This document shows positions 1 through 10,782 of a DNA stretch of 64,000 nt, in pieces (positions within the stretch are counted from its first letter, which is position 1; each line of letters starts with the position of its first letter). The stretch is taken from positions 2,294,001 through 2,358,000 of the forward strand of contig CM074703.1 in the NCBI GenBank assembly GCA_037367355.1. Reading direction: 5' to 3'. Made by a program: the position numbers and the translations under genes. The notes under the pieces are model-generated. The model was given only the letters and a program-made list of their open reading frames with translations, did not search any database and was not told the origin of the DNA. The DNA is from Neoscytalidium dimidiatum (lineage: Eukaryota; Ascomycota; Dothideomycetes; Botryosphaeriales; Botryosphaeriaceae).

Positions 1-447
1 CGCCGCAGCGCGGCAGTCGGTGGGGACCTGGTCATGATCGGGCAGCGGCGCAAGATGGCCGAGGCGTACACCGCCGCCGGCCAGGGCGTCTGGAGCTACC
101 GCTTCGACACGCCGCTGTGGAACGCGAGCGCGGCCACCGGCGCGAACCACTTCTCCAACGTCGTGTTCTCGTTCCAGAACATCAGCGGCGCGCTGGGACC
201 GTACGAAAGCTATGGGGAGCTCAGTCGCGGGATCGGGGAGGCTTACGTAAGGTTCGTTGCCACGGGGGATCCGAACGGTGGCGAGGGGGAGGAGCGAAAG
301 CTGCCGTATTGGCCGAAGTACGATTTGGATGCGCCGGCGAATATGGTGTTGAATGCGAACGGGAGTTTTGTGGAGGACGACACGTGGAGGAAGGAGGGGA
401 TTGCGTTCATTAATTCGCACGAGGTGTCAAGGGAGTTGCTGTCTTGA
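1..447 (+). CDS. Type-B carboxylesterase/lipase, 3' fragment
   Basis: This is the C-terminal 148 residues of an alpha/beta-hydrolase of the carboxylesterase type-B family; the reading frame is open to the left window edge, so the oxyanion hole and nucleophilic Ser lie outside. The segment G-A-N-H-F-S-N-V-V-F matches the family motif that carries the catalytic His near the C-terminus. It is followed by the usual run of small-helix sequence (SRGIGEAYVRFVATGDPN) and a tryptophan-rich end. The stop codon is at 445-447. Substrate cannot be inferred; family members hydrolyse carboxylic esters and are usually secreted. Fold assignment is firm, substrate unknown. Confidence 0.85.
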   Translation, partial: RRSAAVGGDLVMIGQRRKMAEAYTAAGQGVWSYRFDTPLWNASAATGANHFSNVVFSFQNISGALGPYESYGELSRGIGEAYVRFVATGDPNGGEGEERKLPYWPKYDLDAPANMVLNANGSFVEDDTWRKEGIAFINSHEVSRELLS

Positions 448-1243
448 TCAAAGGAGTCGTTGATCTCGGGTAGCAGTAAATTAAGACCTTGTCAGTAAAG
501 ATTACAGCTACGCTACAGATTTTCCCTAGCAAGATAATTACCAATACTCCCGTGCCCCTCCCCCCGAATATACGAACTACACCATGACAAACAGAAATCC
601 GGTACACCATGCTATGCTTGAGCGCCTGAGCACGTCCAACCGTCCATCCAAACCCACAATTACCTCAATATAGAACAAAAAGCTAACCCGAGTAACATGC
701 AACTAGTCTCCAAAGAAAGCTTTTCTCCACCCTACGTTCGGCTAAACACACCACGTCCTTCCTCCGTCAGTATCTCGCTCATTGTCCTCGGCCTCGCCAC
801 CGCATTTGTCTGCGTTCTCTTCTTCAGCCTCGAGCCGAGATCAGGCGGCATTCCCAAGCCGGCATTCAGGTCATCATACTGGTCCTCCAAATCACGCACA
901 CAGACACTACAATCACTCGCACTCGCCCATGTTACACGGCGTCTGTCCCGCAATCCAGACGCCATCTTCTGAAGAAATAAAGCGGGCGCGGGGCGGTTGG
1001 TGGTGGTGGTGGTGGTGGTGGTCGTCGTCGTCGTCGTCGCCGTCGTATTTGAGCTGTCGTCGACCATGTTGTGCAGGCTGCTGGAGGCGAAAGTGAATGT
1101 AACGGTCAGATCATTGAGACAATGAATTGAACCATAATACTTCCTTGACCCGAATAGGTTAATTCAGATAGTACTCCGAGAGCAGACGCTTTGAGAGACA
1201 AACAGGGGAGTATAGTGGCTTTGGCATCGTCCACCAGGCGCTT
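448..1243. other. Intergenic, with TGG/GTC trinucleotide tract
   Basis: This gap lies between the carboxylesterase stop and the 3' end of the F-box gene (convergent arrangement). It holds only short open frames without recognisable content. The one clear structure is a tandem TGG run that switches to a GTC/TCG run at about 998-1045. Confidence 0.6.
998..1045. repeat. Compound trinucleotide microsatellite (TGG)n(TCG)n
   Basis: About eight TGG units run directly into about seven TCG units. It is in a non-coding gap and is likely length-polymorphic. Confidence 0.85.
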
Positions 1244-2818
1244 TTAGTCCTCAAAAATGAGCTGGCGCGGCTCGGGAATGACGCGAATAGCAAAGTTTAA
1301 TTCGTCTTTGCCAGAGGCCGCTAGGCGCGGGCCGTAGTCACGAAGAAGTGAGTCCCAGCTCTTGGATTCCTCGTCCTGATTGCACAACGGAACGGTCAGC
1401 TGAACGTGGCAGAGGTTTGGAAGCAACCCCTTGGATCGGCCATCAATGAGAACTTCGAGGACCAAGTCAAGAATTACGGGAGGGTAGACCGGGAATCTAT
1501 GGAAGTCTATCCAAAGAGTCTGCAAAGATTTCGGGAAAAGGTCCTCTGGAAAAAACTTAGGAGTATCACCATTCCGAGAAGTCTGTCTGATGTTCGTAGG
1601 CCCGAACAGGAGAACACCACTGATTTTAAGGTGACGCAACCTTGTGAAAGACTGCAGGGACCCTATCGATGAATATCGCACCCAATCAATTGGCATCATT
1701 GCCTCTAGTGTGAGTGTTTCCAGTGAGCCCTCGTGTATCAACGCTGCATCGCGTATCCAGTCCATGTCGGCTATGTCATGATTGTCGAGCCCGCTCCAAC
1801 CCATTTGGTAAGTCAAGGACTTTAGCCGCCTGAAGGCCCTCACAATTTCGTAAAAGAAATCAAAGTAGAAGACGGATTCTTGGAAGATAAATTTCTCGAC
1901 GTTCGCGCTTCGATCGAACAAATCGATCATCCTGGAAGGACAATCGGTTACATCGCGCAAATGTAAAGTGCGCAGAGATGGGAGGCTTAGTACTCCTTGG
2001 AATAAATGCGTGGGGCCCTCCACTGGTAGGGGAGTGGTGTCTCTGATGACAACGTGATGAAGCTTGGATAGGAAGCGTTGAGGAGTATGCATGTCTCTGT
2101 CTGAACAAGCCAATTGTATTAGAAGGAAAGTCCAAGTGTATAGGTCATGGATTGCTACTTGATCAGTTTCCAAGTCAAGAAGCTCCAAATTGGGGGTTTG
2201 GGACAGGAGAAAGGCGATATCAGCCTCAAAGGAGCCATGTTGCAGTCTCTCGAGCCAAATCCGATGGTCTTCAGCACGGGAACCAAAGTCAATCTTCTCC
2301 GCTCTTTCAACAATGTTCGCTCTTGCTTGTTCAGAGCACTCGGCAGGAATGCCCAGTTCCTCGTCGGAGAAGTCGGCAACTTCGAGATCCTCGTCGAAAT
2401 CTCCGATGATGACGGCGCGGACATGGGCGGCCAAGTCAGGGTTGGCCATTATGGTGCCAAGGAACTGGTGCAAGGCAGCTGGCTGCTCGTCATTGATGAA
2501 TATGGAATACAGTAGTGGAGTAGCGACACGACGAAATTTTCTCGAGACCAAGCAGAAGGAGTGCAAGTAGCGAGCCCTCCAGACTCTTCTCATGGGAATT
2601 CTATTTTCATCTCTCCTTGGCGGATCCTTGGGTGGGATGACGTTCAGGAAGTGCGCGATTCGTTCAAGAAGCTCCTCCGGGAGCTGGTCGAGAGATGGCA
2701 GCACCGGTCTTTTGGGGTAAGATGCAGAATCCAGACTTCGACGTCTGCTGGAACTGTCCTCTACAAGAGGCCGTGGGCTCGGCCGTGGCTCGTCGCGCTC
2801 CATCGGGCTCGATGCCAT
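1244..2818 (-). CDS. F-box domain protein
   Basis: A single-exon gene of 524 codons with an ATG start at 2818. Residues about 41-56 (LDQLPEELLERIAHFL) are a good F-box core, and the conserved L-P-x-E-L-L-x-R-I pattern is visible. The remaining ~460 residues show leucine-spaced segments (for example LRTLHLRDV, LETLTLEAM, LRHLKISGV), so an irregular LRR-like substrate-recognition region is plausible. F-box proteins bind Skp1 and present substrates to SCF ubiquitin ligases. No target can be inferred. It is transcribed divergently from the SDR gene, with starts 483 bp apart. Confidence 0.85.
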   Translation of the reverse strand: MASSPMERDEPRPSPRPLVEDSSSRRRSLDSASYPKRPVLPSLDQLPEELLERIAHFLNVIPPKDPPRRDENRIPMRRVWRARYLHSFCLVSRKFRRVATPLLYSIFINDEQPAALHQFLGTIMANPDLAAHVRAVIIGDFDEDLEVADFSDEELGIPAECSEQARANIVERAEKIDFGSRAEDHRIWLERLQHGSFEADIAFLLSQTPNLELLDLETDQVAIHDLYTWTFLLIQLACSDRDMHTPQRFLSKLHHVVIRDTTPLPVEGPTHLFQGVLSLPSLRTLHLRDVTDCPSRMIDLFDRSANVEKFIFQESVFYFDFFYEIVRAFRRLKSLTYQMGWSGLDNHDIADMDWIRDAALIHEGSLETLTLEAMMPIDWVRYSSIGSLQSFTRLRHLKISGVLLFGPTNIRQTSRNGDTPKFFPEDLFPKSLQTLWIDFHRFPVYPPVILDLVLEVLIDGRSKGLLPNLCHVQLTVPLCNQDEESKSWDSLLRDYGPRLAASGKDELNFAIRVIPEPRQLIFED

Positions 2819-3301
2819 CGGATACGCACGAGAGGTGTCGATGGGGATTTCGACGGGGGGGATGAGGGTGGGTGGGTGGAGAAGTGGCAGGCTGGCGAGC
2901 TGACTGTCGGTCGCTTTCCTTCGCTCGCACAGCGACGCATCTTAGCCGATGTTGACTCGCTTCCCCTGCAATGACGTCACGCTGTCGTTTCTTCCTTTCC
3001 CGGAGCATTCTTCGGCGCTCACTGTTGTCTTGAACGCTTCTAAATGAATGCCTATGATATAATAAATATAGTGGTACGCCAACTGATCGTGGCAAATGCA
3101 GCACCGTGATGCGCGGCACATAGTGGAGGAAGCCCGTGCCTGGAGCGCGTTTGCCCTATGACGTTTACTCGCATTCATCCTGTCTACGCAATGAATAATT
3201 TGTCCTCTCTTCTTTTCGGGGCTTGTCCTATCACTCAACTCGAACTACTTCGAAATCATCTCAGCCGTTGTCAGATCATTCAATCCTCCGATCCAGCAGC
3301 A
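2819..3301. promoter_or_regulatory. Shared divergent promoter region (F-box / SDR)
   Basis: A 483-bp gap between two divergent start codons must contain both promoters. On the + side, the SDR frame stays open upstream to an earlier ATG at 3158, so part of this gap may be SDR 5' leader or an N-terminal extension. No convincing TATA box was seen. Confidence 0.5.
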
Positions 3302-4343
3302 ATGCCGCAACAGGAGAAGCCTCCCACCGCCTACCCGAGCGTCGAGCTCCAGCCCCAGGACCAGGAAGGCGGCCCTGAATTTGATTCCGACCTCAAGCCC
3401 GCTGCAAACTTCACCCAGCTCGAATTCTGGTCAGATGATGTCAAGCCGTATCTGAAAGAGTACGAAGGTCGCGACCTGCTGAAGGACAAGGCCGTCCTCA
3501 TCACCGGCGGCGATTCCGGCATTGGCCGTTCCGTAGCGATTCTCATGGCTCGCGAAGGTGCTGACGTCTCCATCGTCTACCTGCCAGAGGAAGAGAAGGA
3601 TGCTCAATGGACAAAGTCCCAGATCGAGAAGGCTGGCCGAAACGCTAACCTTATGTCCCTGAACCTGCGGGAAGAGGAGAACTGCAAGAAAGCCGTGGAG
3701 GGACACATTAGAGCTTTCGGCAAGCTCAATGTCCTGGTTAACAACAGTAAGTCTCGTACTTGATGCTATTGGATGCAGCTCACAAACCATCGCAGGCGCC
3801 ATGCAAGAGATCTGCAATGAATTCCGGGATATAGACCTTGAGGCCGTTGAGAAGACCTACCGCACAAACATCTTGTCCATGTTCGCCATGACCAAGTTTG
3901 CCCTCCAACACATGAAGCGTGGTGACTGCATCATCAATTCATCCTCCGTCGCTGCCTACATGGGTAACCCGCAACTTGTCGACTATTCCTCCACAAAGGG
4001 AGCCATTACAACCTTCACCCGCTCTCTGGCTCAGCAACAGGCAAAGCACGGCATACGTGTCAATGCTGTCGCACCGGGCATCATGTACGTGAAACGAAAG
4101 ACTCCCAATTAAAACAAAGACCCGTAATGCTGACTTCTTTCCAGTTGGACGCCCCTTCAGCCTGCCACGAAAGGCAACCCTCCAGAAGCAATGAAGGGCC
4201 TTGGTGTTGGAGAAGCCCCGCTGAACCGTCCAGGCATGCCTGTCGAAGTTGCGACTGCCTATGTCTTCCTTGCAAGTCCCTATGGTACTTACTTCACCGG
4301 AGAAGTACTCCATGGGACTGGTGGCCTAGAGATGCAAGGTTAA
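3302..4343 (+). CDS. Short-chain dehydrogenase/reductase (glucose-dehydrogenase-like classical SDR)
   Basis: Exons are 3302-3746, 3796-4084 and 4145-4343, coding 310 residues. Introns of 49 and 60 nt have GTAAGT and GTACGT donors and CAG acceptors. It is an NAD(P)-dependent oxidoreductase with Rossmann motif TGGDSGIG (68-75), NN-A region (about 147-150), catalytic Ser in INSSS (about 197-199), Tyr212 and Lys216 in DYSSTKGA, and a C-terminal TGEVLHGTGG segment typical of the family. The long N-terminal extension before the Rossmann fold, with KDLLKDK just ahead of it, resembles bacterial YhdF/YhxC-type and fungal stress-associated SDRs. Start 3302 was chosen because homologous proteins begin near MPxQ; an in-frame ATG at 3158 would add 48 residues. 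The substrate is not predictable. Confidence 0.88.
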
Positions 4344-4746
4344 GTCAATGTGGAGAGTTGGACAATTCACTTCTTTAGTCTGGTAAAGCAAGCAGCAAAT
4401 GGAATTTAGGAGTCAATATTAGACAATAGTATCATTAATATCGGAAGCCTACCTCGCCATTTCGTTATCCTGGATCATGATGTTGTTCCCGTTCTTTATA
4501 CTTTTCGTTTACAGTGGAACGTCTCAAATGGCCCGCTCCGCCGAATCGTGCGAACACCGGGTTGTTCTGGAAAATTCTCATTACACAGTGAATGCTACAT
4601 ATGAGTTTGCGCCGGTTTTGGTCTGCTGGCAAACCCCGCTGCGGCTCCTCTCCCGCATTTATATCGTAACGAGTTCTACCTCCTCTTCCGCTTAATCCCC
4701 TCTAGACACCCTCAACCATCGGCGAATCGTAAGGTCAAAGTAGACG
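4344..4746. other. Intergenic gap
   Basis: Holds the SDR 3' region and the promoter of the RGG-box gene. A 72-codon frame at 4477-4695 with a hydrophobic start is present but has no supporting feature, so it is not annotated as a gene. Confidence 0.5.
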
Positions 4747-5807
4747 ATGTCCGACGCGGCTTCTGACTGGTAGCCTTGTACTCCATTTCTTCTTTCCAAT
4801 ATGCTAACAGACATTTCCGGGGCAGCGGCAATGGCCGTCGCAAAAACAACCACAACCGCGGCCGCAGCCGTGGCGGCGACAGCAGCAACCTTCCTCACCG
4901 CGAAGGGATCAACGAAAGCAACAACCCGTACACCACGCTCACCGATGTCTCCGAAGACCGCAACGACCTCCAGCAGTCGGCTTCCACCGCCAACATCAGC
5001 GAGCCATCCGCCGGCATCAACCTCGCCACCAACGACTTTCCGCCACTCCCCACTGACCAGGCCTACGCCGACTACACCAAGGATGAAGAGATCCGTAAGC
5101 TGAAGCACGACCTCCGTGCCGCCAACACGCAGTCCGCCACCTTGCAGCGCCAGCTTGAAGACCTCAAGCGCTGGCTCAGCCGTGCCCCCGTCGACCTCGC
5201 GGCCCTAGTCCGTCCCTCCACTAGCGACGCCTTCGCCGAGCCCACCACTACCAAGACCGAAGCCGGCGCCGGCAGCTTCTATGCCAACAACAGCGAGAAC
5301 AACGATGGTGACGCTTTCCGCCACCGCGCCGGCAACCCCCAGGGCCTCTTCTTCTCCGGCAACACCCGCGTCCTACCCCTCGACTACAACTACCGCGCTG
5401 CGCCGCTCGACCGCAGCTCCCACGATGGCTGCAACGAGGACGAGAACAATCGCCGTGGTCGCGCCGGCGGATACCGTCAGCGTGGCGGCTACGGGAACCG
5501 CGGTGAGCGCGAGGACGCTGCCAAGCCTGACCACGACTGCAGCTTGGAGCGCGGAAGTCGGCGGGGTGGGCGTGGAGGCGCGAGGGGTAGGGGCCGTAAG
5601 AGCCGTGGACGCGGTTATGATGGTGGTCGGGAGGAAGGTGGATACGGCGGCGGCGTATCATACGGTAACCCGGATGGTGGTAAGTATGGCAGCTGGGGCA
5701 ACGCGGAGCACAGCGCTCAGACGGATAGCAACTGGGCTAAGGAGGAAAGCGGTGCTTCCGGCGGTGGTGATGCTGCTGCTGAGAAGATTGGAGTGTGGGG
5801 TAATTAA
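4747..5807 (+). CDS. RGG-box, RNA-binding-like protein (family unrecognised)
   Basis: Exons are 4747-4769 and 4826-5807, coding 334 residues. The intron 4770-4825 (56 nt) has a GCTAAC branch point 17 nt before the acceptor. The nearer AG at 4810 would create a stop codon, so the distal AG is used. The N-terminus is basic and Asn/Arg/Gly-rich. A NDFPPLP motif lies near residue 78, followed by a short coiled-coil-like stretch (EEIRKLKHDLRAA...LQRQLEDLKRWL). The C-terminal third is rich in RGG/GRG/GYGG repeats, as in arginine-methylated RNA-binding proteins. There is no RRM or KH domain. A role in mRNA binding or phase separation is inference from composition only. Confidence 0.7.
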
Positions 5808-6449
5808 GAGAGGATATGGTGCGATGACGGTGTACGGAGGCCCGGCATAATGACCCGTTAGTATTTTCATTTGTAGATGAGAAACGACACAACAATGTTG
5901 TGGTGATGCAGCGTTGTTTATTCTTTGATTTCGGGGATTGTGGCCTCATCTTCTCACGGGGGATGGTAGGGTCGTGAAGTGATCCTGTTCATGCAGAAGG
6001 TACAGAGGAGATCTGTAGACCGGCGGAGTAACCTTGAACACATAGTACGATACCGGCAGTTCTGCCCTTAATCCATGTCTAGTTTCCTGTGAGAAATATG
6101 TAGTACTTTGAGCTGAGTTTGGTCCTTATCGCAGACATCAGCTGTTTTGGTACGTCACCCAGACCGATCCCGTGACCTGGCCAGTCACCGTTGTGATCTG
6201 AAAGCCTACCTCAGTGCCAGCCATCACATGCATACCACGCTCATCACACTCACAGTACTGTGCCGACGAATTACCGCTAGCAGATCTTTAGCTGCCTAGA
6301 CGTGTCTATAAATTTCCCTCGCCTACTACCCACCACACCCTCTTCCTCCTCACTTTCGTCAATCTCGCCCGCACTGATCAGATCTTCTGCAGCACGCACT
6401 GTGTAAGAAACTCAAAAGAAAATTGTCTCACACCCCGTCAACACCAAAT
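5808..6449. other. Intergenic gap
   Basis: 3' region of the RGG-box gene and promoter of the next gene. CT-rich tracts lie at about 6340-6365 just upstream of the start, as is common in fungal promoters. No gene is supported. Confidence 0.5.
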
Positions 6450-7491
6450 ATGACAATGTCGTACTCCAAGAACGATAGGTGTGACAGGCATCCCCCAACC
6501 GGACTGACAGTATTAACTTCGCCGCCGTAGTACACGCAATGAAACTTCAGGTCGCCACAAGATTGACAATCAATGGGTAACCAAGAAGGTGGTGGACGGT
6601 TGCGTCCACTTCCTTTACTCCGAGACCCATCCCGAAGGCCAGCGCGTGTTCATCCGCTCGCAACAGGCCAGCCCACAACCCAACGCTTCCATAATGGGCC
6701 GCCCCAGCCCTGTCACTACAACCGGATTGCGTCAGCCCCACCTCGCAGATAACAACAAGCTCGGTATGCCTCACAACGAGTGTTGCTGCGTTCTGCCCAC
6801 GCGCCCGAGCCCGGCCCATCTGCCGGCACCTCGCCACTCCCGTCCGGATCCTATGGATCAGGCGAGGTTCCCGTGGGCTTTTCAGCCACAGCCTTCCTCT
6901 GCCCCCCGTCTTGCCCCACGCGCAGTTTCCAGCAACGTGAACCAGAAGAATTACTGCATGAACACTCATCTGGGCTCCACTGACGGCACTCGGTCCTTCC
7001 CAAGCCCGACTCTGTACGACCACTCCCAGACCTTTCAAGGCAAGCTCAAGCGCGTTGAGCCCCTTCTGAAGAAGCTGGAGGACCATCATGGCACCATCCA
7101 GCAAGCTGCAACCGCCAACTGCGTGGGCAAAGTCAAGGATGCGACAGCCCACAACCTTCAGCATACCAAGATGCAGGACATTGACATAGCGACTCGCCAG
7201 CAGAAGGCCCGCCGCAAGGTGCATTTCGACGTTCCGATGACCAAGCTTGAACGCAAGCAGGAGATTGAGGAGACCACGAAAGAGATTGCCAAATCACACA
7301 TTAAATTGGCGCAGCTGAAGCAGGAGGACGAACAACTCAACCTCGGCAACCGTGAGAATTCTACCTTGCCTACCGGCGGCATCAACCCCTTCGCCGGACG
7401 CACGCCCCCTCCCTTGTCTAGGTCTAGGTATCTCGGTCATCGCAGGCTCCTAAGGCAGGCTGGCCTGGATGTACAGAAGCGTATACTGTAG
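6450..7491 (+). CDS. Hypothetical protein with C-terminal coiled coil
   Basis: Exons are 6450-6478 and 6531-7491, coding 329 residues. The 52-nt intron (donor GTGTGA, ATTAAC branch, TAG acceptor) joins the short start exon in frame, and without it the long frame has no ATG near its beginning. The N-terminal half is Pro/Ser-rich and low in predicted structure. From about residue 190 the protein is charged and helical, with a coiled-coil-like block (KLERKQEIEETTKEIAKSHI followed by KLAQLKQEDEQL). It has no signal peptide or membrane segment. I do not recognise a family; it may be lineage-restricted. Splicing and coding potential are inferred from frame continuity only. Confidence 0.6.
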
Positions 7492-8537
7492 GAGGAACAC
7501 CAACACTGCATATCACGTCATGGAATCTACACTGTGTATCATGTGGTATGTGTGTTTCGCATGATACGACATGGAAGCGTTTGCATACATGCTGCAGATC
7601 TGCAAGGACAGTTCGATGGCGGATGTGGCAGTGAAGAAACGGTAACAGTACTCGGGAAGTTTCTTGCTCTTGTTCAAGCGAAGTAGACAAACGTAGCATT
7701 AGTGCTGGTGGGCGGGGGAATGCTCTCTTTGTCTTTCAACTTTCAGAGTCAACTAGCTTAAAAGTATGAAGTCGGACAGTACTGAGTAGATCAAAGAAAT
7801 GATCCAAAAGATACCAGAAGGCAATTCGAAATATCCTCTCGTGACTTCCACATGCATGGTGGTGCAAAACATTTCTCCCGACAGGGCGGCACGGTTGACG
7901 AACAGCTCCGCAGAGCCGCTACTGCGACTTACCATCATCTGATCCACCACATCCCCACCAGACAGCTCTCCACGTGTTCGCGCGTAGCTCTCCCGAAGCT
8001 TGTTCCATGTAAGCAAAAACCCCCCCCCCTCCCGCCCCCGATCCCGGAACGCACACAGCCTCCCTCCTCCCGTTCCCCCGCAGGCACCATAATCATCATG
8101 ATCATCCCAGTCCCACCACAATCTCCACCAAATCGAGCCGCTCGAGATTGCCGCCACCCACGAAAACACGCAGTCGAACCACCGTCACCTTCCCGCCGCG
8201 GCCAGTCGAAGCGACGTTCCCGCGGGCAATCGCTTTATCGGCCGCGCATTGATAAGCGAGCCGAGTCAGGAAATGGGGGGGAGACCGGCGACGCTATGCC
8301 CGGATAGGAAAGAGATGTAGACACGGGATTGGCGCGCGCGCGAGCGAGCGCACCACTCCGACGCTCACTGCGTTGCGGCAGGGAGAGGAAGGAGGGGCTG
8401 GCATGGCCGGGCATCTTATCGACGGCGATATCGGCATGATGACGGGGAGCTTATAGAGACGTCCGTCGTCTCCTGGAGAGGCCTAGCTGCGCTTGTGAGA
8501 AGGAAGGGGAAATCTGCGGATACAGGCTTAGGACAAG
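7492..8537. other. Intergenic, low-complexity GC-rich promoter region
   Basis: About 1 kb upstream of the amidase. It contains a C-rich tract near 8020-8042 and a GCGC/GAGC-rich patch at about 8331-8352. Open frames here look like chance frames. Confidence 0.5.
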
Positions 8538-10448
8538 ATGTCGGTTGTATCGGTTGGCTCGTATGTGAAGAATGGACCCTCCTATGCTCAGCTGAATTCG
8601 ATGATGCTGACCGCAGCAGAGGGAAGCTGTCTGCGGACGAGGTCACGGATTTGGCTGCGGCCGCCGGACTCACGCTCTCGCCCGAGCATGTCGAAGACTA
8701 CCGGACTCTCCTCGGCGGCCTCGGGTCTGTGGTAGACTCTATCATCGCTCAACAAGGTATGGTCGGCATGTTCAATTCAGAATGCACAAAGCCTATCACG
8801 GAAAACAAGCCATGCTGATTCACCGGCGCAGACTACCAGCCAACAGCCGACCACGAGAAGTATCCGAGGAAAGATGTACACATCCCGACAGACACGGACA
8901 AAGGCGGATGGGCAACCAAGTTCACGGCCTACAGCACGGCTCCGAAAAATGACCTCCTGAAAGGGAAGGCCGTGGCCCTGAAAGACAACGTTGCCTTTGC
9001 CGGCGTACGCTGCACGAACGGCACCAAAGCCGTGGACTGGACACCAAAAATAGACGCGACCGTTGCCACAAGGATCATGGACGCGGGAGCCACGATCACC
9101 GGAAAAGCCAGTAAGTGTGAACTCCTCTCCTCCAGCTCGAGACCAGGCGGGAGAGCCTTTGCTGAGCAGCACCTTCACAAAAAAAAACAAAAGCCTGCGA
9201 GAACTCCTGCATGGAAGCGGTCAGCGACACGTCCTGCACGGGCCCCGTGCACAACCCCTACGCCGACGGCTACAGCAGCGGCGGCAGCAGCAGCGGCAGC
9301 GGCCGGCTCGTGGCCAGCGGCGCCGTCGACATGGCCATCGGCGGCGACCAGGGCGGCAGCATCCGCATCCCGGCCTCCTGCTGCGGCATCGTCGGCCTGA
9401 AGCCCACCTGGGGCCTCGTCCCGTACACCGGCATCCTCAGCCTGGAAGCCACCATCGATCACACCGGCCCGATGACGAAGACCGTGCGGGACGGCGCGCT
9501 GCTGCTGGAGGCGATCGCCGGGCCGGACGGGATCGACGATAGGCAGCCTGCGGCCGTGGATGCGGAGTCGCTGAAGTATGTGGCGAAACTGGACGAGTTC
9601 CTCGGGAAAGACGCGGCGGAAGTGCTCAAGGGCGTCAAGATTGGAGTCGTGGAGGAGGGTTTCTGGGGCGCGAACAAAGACGTCGATGAGGCCGTTCGAA
9701 AGGCCATAGAAAAATTCACCCAGTTGGGCGCCTCGGTGGAGAAGGTCTCGGTCCCGCTGCACAAGCTCGCCGGGGACTTGCTCATGTGTGGTCCGCTGTT
9801 GGCGGGGGCAAAGCCGTGCCTCCTCAGCGATGCTACCGGTCGGAAGCAACTATTTCTCACGGACCGGATGGCAGTCTCGGCGGAGAAGCTGTCACAGAAG
9901 GCATTTGACGCTCTCAGCGCTGGTGCGCAGAATCTGTACATGCGACATCTGTTGGCTGAGAAGAAATTCGGGCCGTACCTGCACGGTAAATGCAGCAATT
10001 TGATCCGGAAGTGCAGCGTAAGTGATCCCAATTTGGAGACAGCCAAGAGCTTAAAGTTGACATGTACGGACAGGATGAATATGACAAGGTGCTCGCGAGA
10101 TTCGACGTGCTGGTCATGCCGACGCTTCCAACACCTCCAATGAAGATTCTCCCCGCGGATTCATCCGCAGGGCCGCTGGAACGCCTGGCCCGAACAGCTG
10201 GATATATCGGAAACACTTCTCCTTTCAATGGCAAGTACAGCCAGATTTATTTCGGAAACAACATTGCTAATATTTCTGTAGCTACTGGACACCCGGCGCT
10301 GACTATTCCTGTGGGGTTCACCCCGGCGGCTGAGGACAGCTCGATAAAGCTACCGGTGGGACTGCAAGTTGTGGGGAAGAAATTTGCTGAGTTGGACTGC
10401 TTGAAAGTAGGAGGTGCGTGGGAGAAGGCGTTCAACTGGAAGGAGTGA
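8538..10448 (+). CDS. Amidase (amidase-signature family)
   Basis: Six exons: 8538-8560, 8620-8756, 8832-9110, 9194-10017, 10074-10230 and 10282-10448, giving 528 residues. It is an amide hydrolase with the Ser-cisSer-Lys triad: Lys104 in VALKDN, cis-Ser near 178 in the GGSSSGSG loop, and nucleophile Ser202 in GDQGGSIRIP. The block GLKPTWGLVPYTGI that follows is family-typical. There is no signal peptide, so it is probably cytosolic. Intron 5 (10231-10281) is GC-AG (GCAAGT donor) and 51 nt long; retaining it keeps the frame open and adds 17 residues. The first intron is the least certain: the reading without splicing would need a one-base shift near 8598. The substrate is unknown; fungal relatives act on acetamide-like or nitrile-derived amides. 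Confidence 0.88.
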
Positions 10449-10782
10449 GGTGCACTGTTCTCTGTGCGCAGGACACATTAAAGACCGAGAAAGGGCGAGG
10501 CGCCGCAGAATCCTATCTCGCGAGGCTGTCTCGATCATCCCATCTGTGCTTCCCATATCGGAGGTGCTGGACAAATTCAATGGTAGCAAAGGAATAAGGC
10601 AACTAAAATAACATCCAGGACCTTTATTCCATTACAATTTAGTGTGATAGTTTGGAGCACCCGTAGCAGAAGGATGCTAAAGGCGGATATTAAGACCTCC
10701 GATTCGAAAATTCCAATCACGGTTCTAGTCTAGAATTTACAGAAATAATTGAGAAGGACCCAATCATTCAGCACTTTTCCTC
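10449..10782. other. Convergent intergenic gap
   Basis: 334 bp between two converging stop codons, presumably carrying both 3' UTRs. Nothing else seen. Confidence 0.5.

Noticed and set aside
3158..3301. 48-residue N-terminal extension of the SDR
   Set aside because: Open in frame but not typical of the family; kept as an alternative start only.
4477..4695. 72-codon frame with hydrophobic start
   Set aside because: Resembles a signal peptide but has no coherent mature region or neighbouring support.
7852..8307. 151-codon frame upstream of the amidase
   Set aside because: Pro/Arg-rich with a poly-C tract; looks like promoter DNA read through.
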